A stretch of DNA of 15,006 nt from Burkholderiaceae bacterium (GTDB taxonomy: Bacteria; Pseudomonadota; Gammaproteobacteria; Burkholderiales; Burkholderiaceae_C): the NCBI GenBank assembly GCA_023262365.1, contig JALRBF010000216.1, forward strand, positions 1 to 15,006, written 5' to 3'. The position numbers were made by a program, and so were the translations under genes. Positions 12,079 to 15,006 of the stretch are shown in pieces (the stretch's first letter is position 1; every line of letters begins with the position of its first letter). The notes under the pieces are model-generated. The model searched no databases. It worked only from the letters and a program-made list of their open reading frames with translations, and was not told the origin of the DNA.

Positions 12079-12897
12079 CTACAGGCCCAGGTCGAGTAAG
12101 CGCGACAAAAAGAACGGCGTGCCGCCAGTGATTTGGCTAAGCTGGCCAAGCTCGAGCGCGTGTTTGGCCAGTTGGCGAAAATCACGCGCCGCGGCGCTGC
12201 CCGGGGCGTGATTGACCACCGAGCGGTATTGGCGCCAGGCGGTGAGCATCAGTTCGTCTTCTTCAATGGCGTGCAGGTAGTGCAGCGAGTGGCCCAAAAA
12301 TCGCAGGGTGATGTCGTTGAGCCGATGAAACAGGCGTTGGCCGTCGGCTTGGCTGGGCACCATGTTGGGTACGAGGTAAATTTGATCCAGCGACTGCTCG
12401 GTGCACAGGACTTTGATGGTGCCGTAGGCGTCCGCGATGGAGGAGGGTTCGTCTCGAACCACAATAAAGCGCCGGTGGCACGCGGCCATGAAGGCCGTGA
12501 CAGCGGGCGAGAGGCCGGCGGCCACGTCAACGATGAGGGCGTCGAATTGATCCACCAAGGGGTCAAGGGCGCGCACAATGGTGGCCACTTCGGCTTCTTG
12601 AACGGCGGCCATGTCGCGTCGCCCCGAAGCCCCGGGGATGAGTTGCACGCCCTCTTGCGAGGGGTAGATGATTTGCTCAATGGTTTTGTCGCCGCTGAGC
12701 AGGTGACTGAGGTTGTAGGGGGCTTTGACGCCTAGGGCGATTTGTGCGTTGGCCAAGCCCATGTCCGCGTCAAGCAGGAGGGTGCGTTGCCCAGTTTTGG
12801 CCAATGCCACGGCCAAGTTAACGGCGGTGGAGGTTTTGCCCACGCCGCCTTTGCCGCTGGCTATGCCAATGACGAGGGGGCAATGCAGTTTAGCCAT
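12079..12897 (-). CDS. flhG: Flagellar number regulator FlhG (FleN/YlxH, MinD-like ATPase)
   Basis: This 272-residue protein starts at ATG 12897 (MAKLHCPLVIGIASG). A MinD/ParA fold is evident: deviant Walker A KGGVGKTS (residues 16-23), DADMGLAN (43-50) and the LIVDVAAGLSP switch region. The C terminus ends in an amphipathic helix (PFFLSRLLDLGL) like the MinD membrane-targeting sequence. FlhG limits flagellar number, normally by stimulating the FlhF GTPase through an N-terminal DQAxxLR helix. That helix is missing, since only 10 residues precede the ATPase core. An earlier in-frame ATG (13023) would add 42 residues that are just flhF read out of frame. The gene overlaps flhF by 8 bases. Confidence 0.93.
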   Translation of the reverse strand: MAKLHCPLVIGIASGKGGVGKTSTAVNLAVALAKTGQRTLLLDADMGLANAQIALGVKAPYNLSHLLSGDKTIEQIIYPSQEGVQLIPGASGRRDMAAVQEAEVATIVRALDPLVDQFDALIVDVAAGLSPAVTAFMAACHRRFIVVRDEPSSIADAYGTIKVLCTEQSLDQIYLVPNMVPSQADGQRLFHRLNDITLRFLGHSLHYLHAIEEDELMLTAWRQYRSVVNHAPGSAAARDFRQLAKHALELGQLSQITGGTPFFLSRLLDLGL

Positions 12898-14248
12898 GAA
12901 GGTTCCTGAAGCTGCCACCGCGTTGGCGCAAGACCTCGGCAGTGGGCTCATCGTGTGCCAGTGCCCGGGCACTATGAGGCGCGTGCACGGGAGCCAACGC
13001 CAGTTCAACCAGCGCAATTGCATCGTAACTCATGACACTTTGCCCGAGTCGGTCGCTGCGGTTTAGCGCGGTGACCACGGTTTGGGGGTGTTCGATGAGG
13101 TTTTGCAGCAGTGGCCAGGGCGGGCAGGTTTCGTCGAGTTTGCTCACCATGAGGCTGCTCCAGGCGTGTGCTTGGCTGACGCGCTTGACGCTGGCGATGG
13201 AGGCGTCGGCCGGTAGCACGGCGTGGCAGCTGGCATGCGGCAGGTGGTGCGGCAGCTCGTTGAGCTGGCGCTCAAAGGCCACGCCGGGGGTGTCAATAAA
13301 AATGGCTTGGCGGGTGCTGAGGTCTTCTTGGATGAGGGCCAAGGTGGCGGCGTCGCTGGCGCGAAAGCAGTCAATACCCGCTTGGGCCGCGAGCAGTTGA
13401 AACTGACCCCAGGCGCCGGTTTTACCGTCGGCTAGGCTAACCACGGCCACGTGACTGTGGCCGTGACGCTGGGCCGCGGCGGTGGCGAGCTTGAGCGTCA
13501 TGAGGGTTTTGCCGGCACCCGATGGCCCAAAAATAAGGTGCGAGCCTTGCTGGGGCAGGCCATGGCCGACTGGCGGCATGACGCCGAGCAAAAACTCGCG
13601 CATGGCGTGGTAGGCCTCTTCGGGGTCGCCGAGTTCGCGGATGCGGTCAATGAGCATGGCTTTGAGGCCGGCGGGCACACCCGCGTCGTGCAGGTGTTGC
13701 ACCACGGGTTTGATGGAGGCGGCCATGGGTAAGCTGTCTTGCCATGGGCTGAGTTGTTGGCCGAGCTTGAATTCTTGGCGCAGGGCGCTGATTTCTTCGC
13801 GCACCAGGGCCACCAGTTCTTTGCTGCGGCTGGCCTCCCAGGTGGGCTCGATGCGTTCGTTGGGCGTCGTGGCGGGGGCCGCGGTGTGGGGCGCCGCTGG
13901 CGCCGTTTGGGTTTGGGCAAAGCGCGGTGCGTCGGGCTGGGCGGCAGCGGTTTGCGCCAGCGCGGCCACGCCTTGGCGCAGCGAGTCTTGCAGGGTTTGG
14001 CCAAAGTCGGCCATGGGCTTGGCCTCGCGCGCGGCTTGGCTGTTGGCGTGATGCAGCACCATGTCGCGCTCGGGTTGTTGCGGCAGGCCGGCGCTTTGCT
14101 GCGCTTGCGCCATGTCCACGGCCACCACGAGTTCGGTTTGATGCCCGACCCGTTGGTTTGAGATCACGAGGACATCGGGGCCGTACAACTCAATCGCGCG
14201 CTCGGTGGCGCTGCGGGTGTCTCGGGCAAGAATGCGGTGCAGTTCCAT
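12890..14248 (-). CDS. flhF: Flagellar placement GTPase FlhF (SRP family)
   Basis: This 452-residue protein fits the FlhF plan. Residues 1-55 are the short conserved start (TRSATERAIELYGPDVLVIS, NQRVGHQTELVVAVD). A Gln/Ala/Pro-rich, likely disordered linker spans ~55-145. The N domain is at ~150-235 (LVALVREEISALRQEF) and the SRP-type G domain follows, with G1 GPSGAGKT (241-248), G3 DTPG (319-322) and G4 SKLD (369-372). FlhF marks the pole where the first flagellar basal-body ring assembles. G3 is DTPG rather than the usual DTAG, and G4 is SKLD rather than TKLD. The C-terminal ~30 residues are variable and overlap the flhG start. Confidence 0.93.
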   Translation of the reverse strand: MELHRILARDTRSATERAIELYGPDVLVISNQRVGHQTELVVAVDMAQAQQSAGLPQQPERDMVLHHANSQAAREAKPMADFGQTLQDSLRQGVAALAQTAAAQPDAPRFAQTQTAPAAPHTAAPATTPNERIEPTWEASRSKELVALVREEISALRQEFKLGQQLSPWQDSLPMAASIKPVVQHLHDAGVPAGLKAMLIDRIRELGDPEEAYHAMREFLLGVMPPVGHGLPQQGSHLIFGPSGAGKTLMTLKLATAAAQRHGHSHVAVVSLADGKTGAWGQFQLLAAQAGIDCFRASDAATLALIQEDLSTRQAIFIDTPGVAFERQLNELPHHLPHASCHAVLPADASIASVKRVSQAHAWSSLMVSKLDETCPPWPLLQNLIEHPQTVVTALNRSDRLGQSVMSYDAIALVELALAPVHAPHSARALAHDEPTAEVLRQRGGSFRNLHG

Positions 14249-14287
14249 GGTGGGGGTCTCGTGTGTGGCGTGGGCAACTGGGCCGGG

Positions 14288-15006
14288 TTAGTTTTTGGGC
14301 TTGGCCTCTACGGTGTGCACCACCTTGACCGATTGGTCGTCAGGGATTTCACTGTAGGAGAGCACGGTGAGGTCGGTGACACGGTGGCGCGCGGCGCGCG
14401 CCAGCCAGCTGCGTATGGCGGGCGAGACGACAAGCACCGGGGCCAGTCCGTCGTTTTCTAGGGTTTGGCTGCCCAGGCGCAGGGCCTCAAAGAGGTTTTC
14501 GGCCAGTTCGGGCTCGAGCACAATTTGCCCGCCTTGGCTTTGCTGCAGCACGTTGTGCAGCAGCTGTTCCAGGCCGGGGTCTAGCGTCATCACCGATAGG
14601 GTGTCTTGGTCTTCGAGCAGGCCTTGCACAATCATGCGCCCCAGCCGGGGCCGCACGGCAGCGGTGAGTTGGTCGGCGTCTTGGGTGCGCCCAGCGTGTT
14701 CGGCCAGTCCTTCGATGATGCTGCGCAGGTCGCGAATGGAGACGCCTTCATCGAGCAGGTTTTGCAGCACGCGGGTGACCGTGCCCAGCGGCAGTTTGGC
14801 CGGTACCAGGTCTTCGACCAGTTTGGGCGAGCGGCTGGCGAGTTTGTCCAGCAGCTGCTGGGTTTCGTCGTGGCTGACCAGTTGCGAGGCGCTCTCACGT
14901 AGCACCTTGTTGAGGTGGGTGGCAATGGCGGTGCTGGCATCAACCACGGTGTAGCCTAGGGTGCGTGCCATGTCGCGCTGGGCGGGCTCAATCCATACGG
15001 CGTCTA
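14288..15006 (-). CDS. flhA: FlhA flagellar export gate, C-terminal cytosolic part (5' cut by window)
   Basis: The frame is open from the right edge of the window to a TAA at 14288-14290 and gives 239 residues of the FlhA cytoplasmic domain. It enters at AVWIEPAQRDMARTLGYTVV and continues DASTAIATHLNKVL, SHDETQQLLDKLASRSPKLV, VLQNLLDEGVSIRDLRSIIE and VLEPELAENLF. FlhA forms the ring of the type III flagellar export gate, and this part docks chaperone-substrate complexes such as FliS-flagellin. The membrane half lies outside the window. A 39-base gap separates it from flhF. An internal ATG at 14971 is not the real start. Confidence 0.97.
   Translation of the reverse strand, partial: DAVWIEPAQRDMARTLGYTVVDASTAIATHLNKVLRESASQLVSHDETQQLLDKLASRSPKLVEDLVPAKLPLGTVTRVLQNLLDEGVSIRDLRSIIEGLAEHAGRTQDADQLTAAVRPRLGRMIVQGLLEDQDTLSVMTLDPGLEQLLHNVLQQSQGGQIVLEPELAENLFEALRLGSQTLENDGLAPVLVVSPAIRSWLARAARHRVTDLTVLSYSEIPDDQSVKVVHTVEAKPKN

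Noticed and set aside
11699..12735. Long plus-strand ORFs over fliA and flhG (170 and 200 residues)
   Set aside because: They are antisense to well-identified genes, with Gly/Val/His-rich shadow composition and no ribosome-binding sites.
12898..13023. Longer flhG N terminus from ATG 13023
   Set aside because: The 42 added residues are flhF sequence in another frame and contain no DQAxxLR motif; ATG 12897 overlaps flhF neatly.
13641..14954. Plus-strand ORFs over flhF and flhA (up to 195 residues)
   Set aside because: They are antisense shadows; the minus-strand products are unambiguous.

Overview
The window reads as the chromosome of a betaproteobacterium, most likely in the Burkholderiales. 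The ribosomal proteins are of that type (for example a 207-residue S4 opening [18 protein letters not shown]), the gene order secY-infA-rpmJ-rpsM-rpsK-rpsD-rpoA-rplQ fits, and so does the order flhA-flhF-flhG-fliA. The genus cannot be named from sequence alone.

Region 1 (1-3874, + strand) is the end of the spc/alpha ribosomal operon: the SecY tail, IF-1, L36, S13, S11, S4, RNA polymerase alpha and L17, then an initiator tRNA-fMet and a strong intrinsic terminator. The rpsK-rpsD gap holds a row of stem-loops that may control S4 translation.

Region 2 (3875-7160) is accessory. It holds a very large YadA-type trimeric autotransporter adhesin with a head, neck, collagen-like tract, repeated stalk and beta-barrel anchor, plus an unusual 70-residue coiled-coil extension after the barrel. 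The ORF has a clear signal peptide but no usable in-frame start codon. A short CA repeat upstream would restore a start if it gained or lost one unit. A sigma-54-like promoter overlaps that same stretch. A terminator and an 11-bp tandem repeat follow, then a frameshifted remnant of an unrecognised minus-strand gene. A 13-bp copy of part of the tRNA-fMet gene lies within that remnant near its 5' end.

Region 3 (7161-9657, + strand) has an AT-rich, palindrome-rich leader followed by bactofilin, a membrane-anchored M23 peptidase, a second bactofilin and a RodZ-like HTH ORF. This looks like a cell-shape module in which a cytoskeletal polymer positions a peptidoglycan endopeptidase. The HTH ORF lies in the same frame as bactofilin 2, four codons past its stop.

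Region 4 (9654-15006, - strand) is a flagellar regulatory operon: flhA (cut by the window edge), flhF, flhG, fliA, two unrecognised genes that are translationally coupled to fliA, and fliS behind a good sigma-28 promoter. The shape module and the flagellar operon converge with overlapping stop codons.

The best candidates for undescribed biology are the start-less adhesin with its switchable CA tract and post-barrel extension, the bactofilin/M23/bactofilin/HTH module, and the two orphan genes coupled to fliA.
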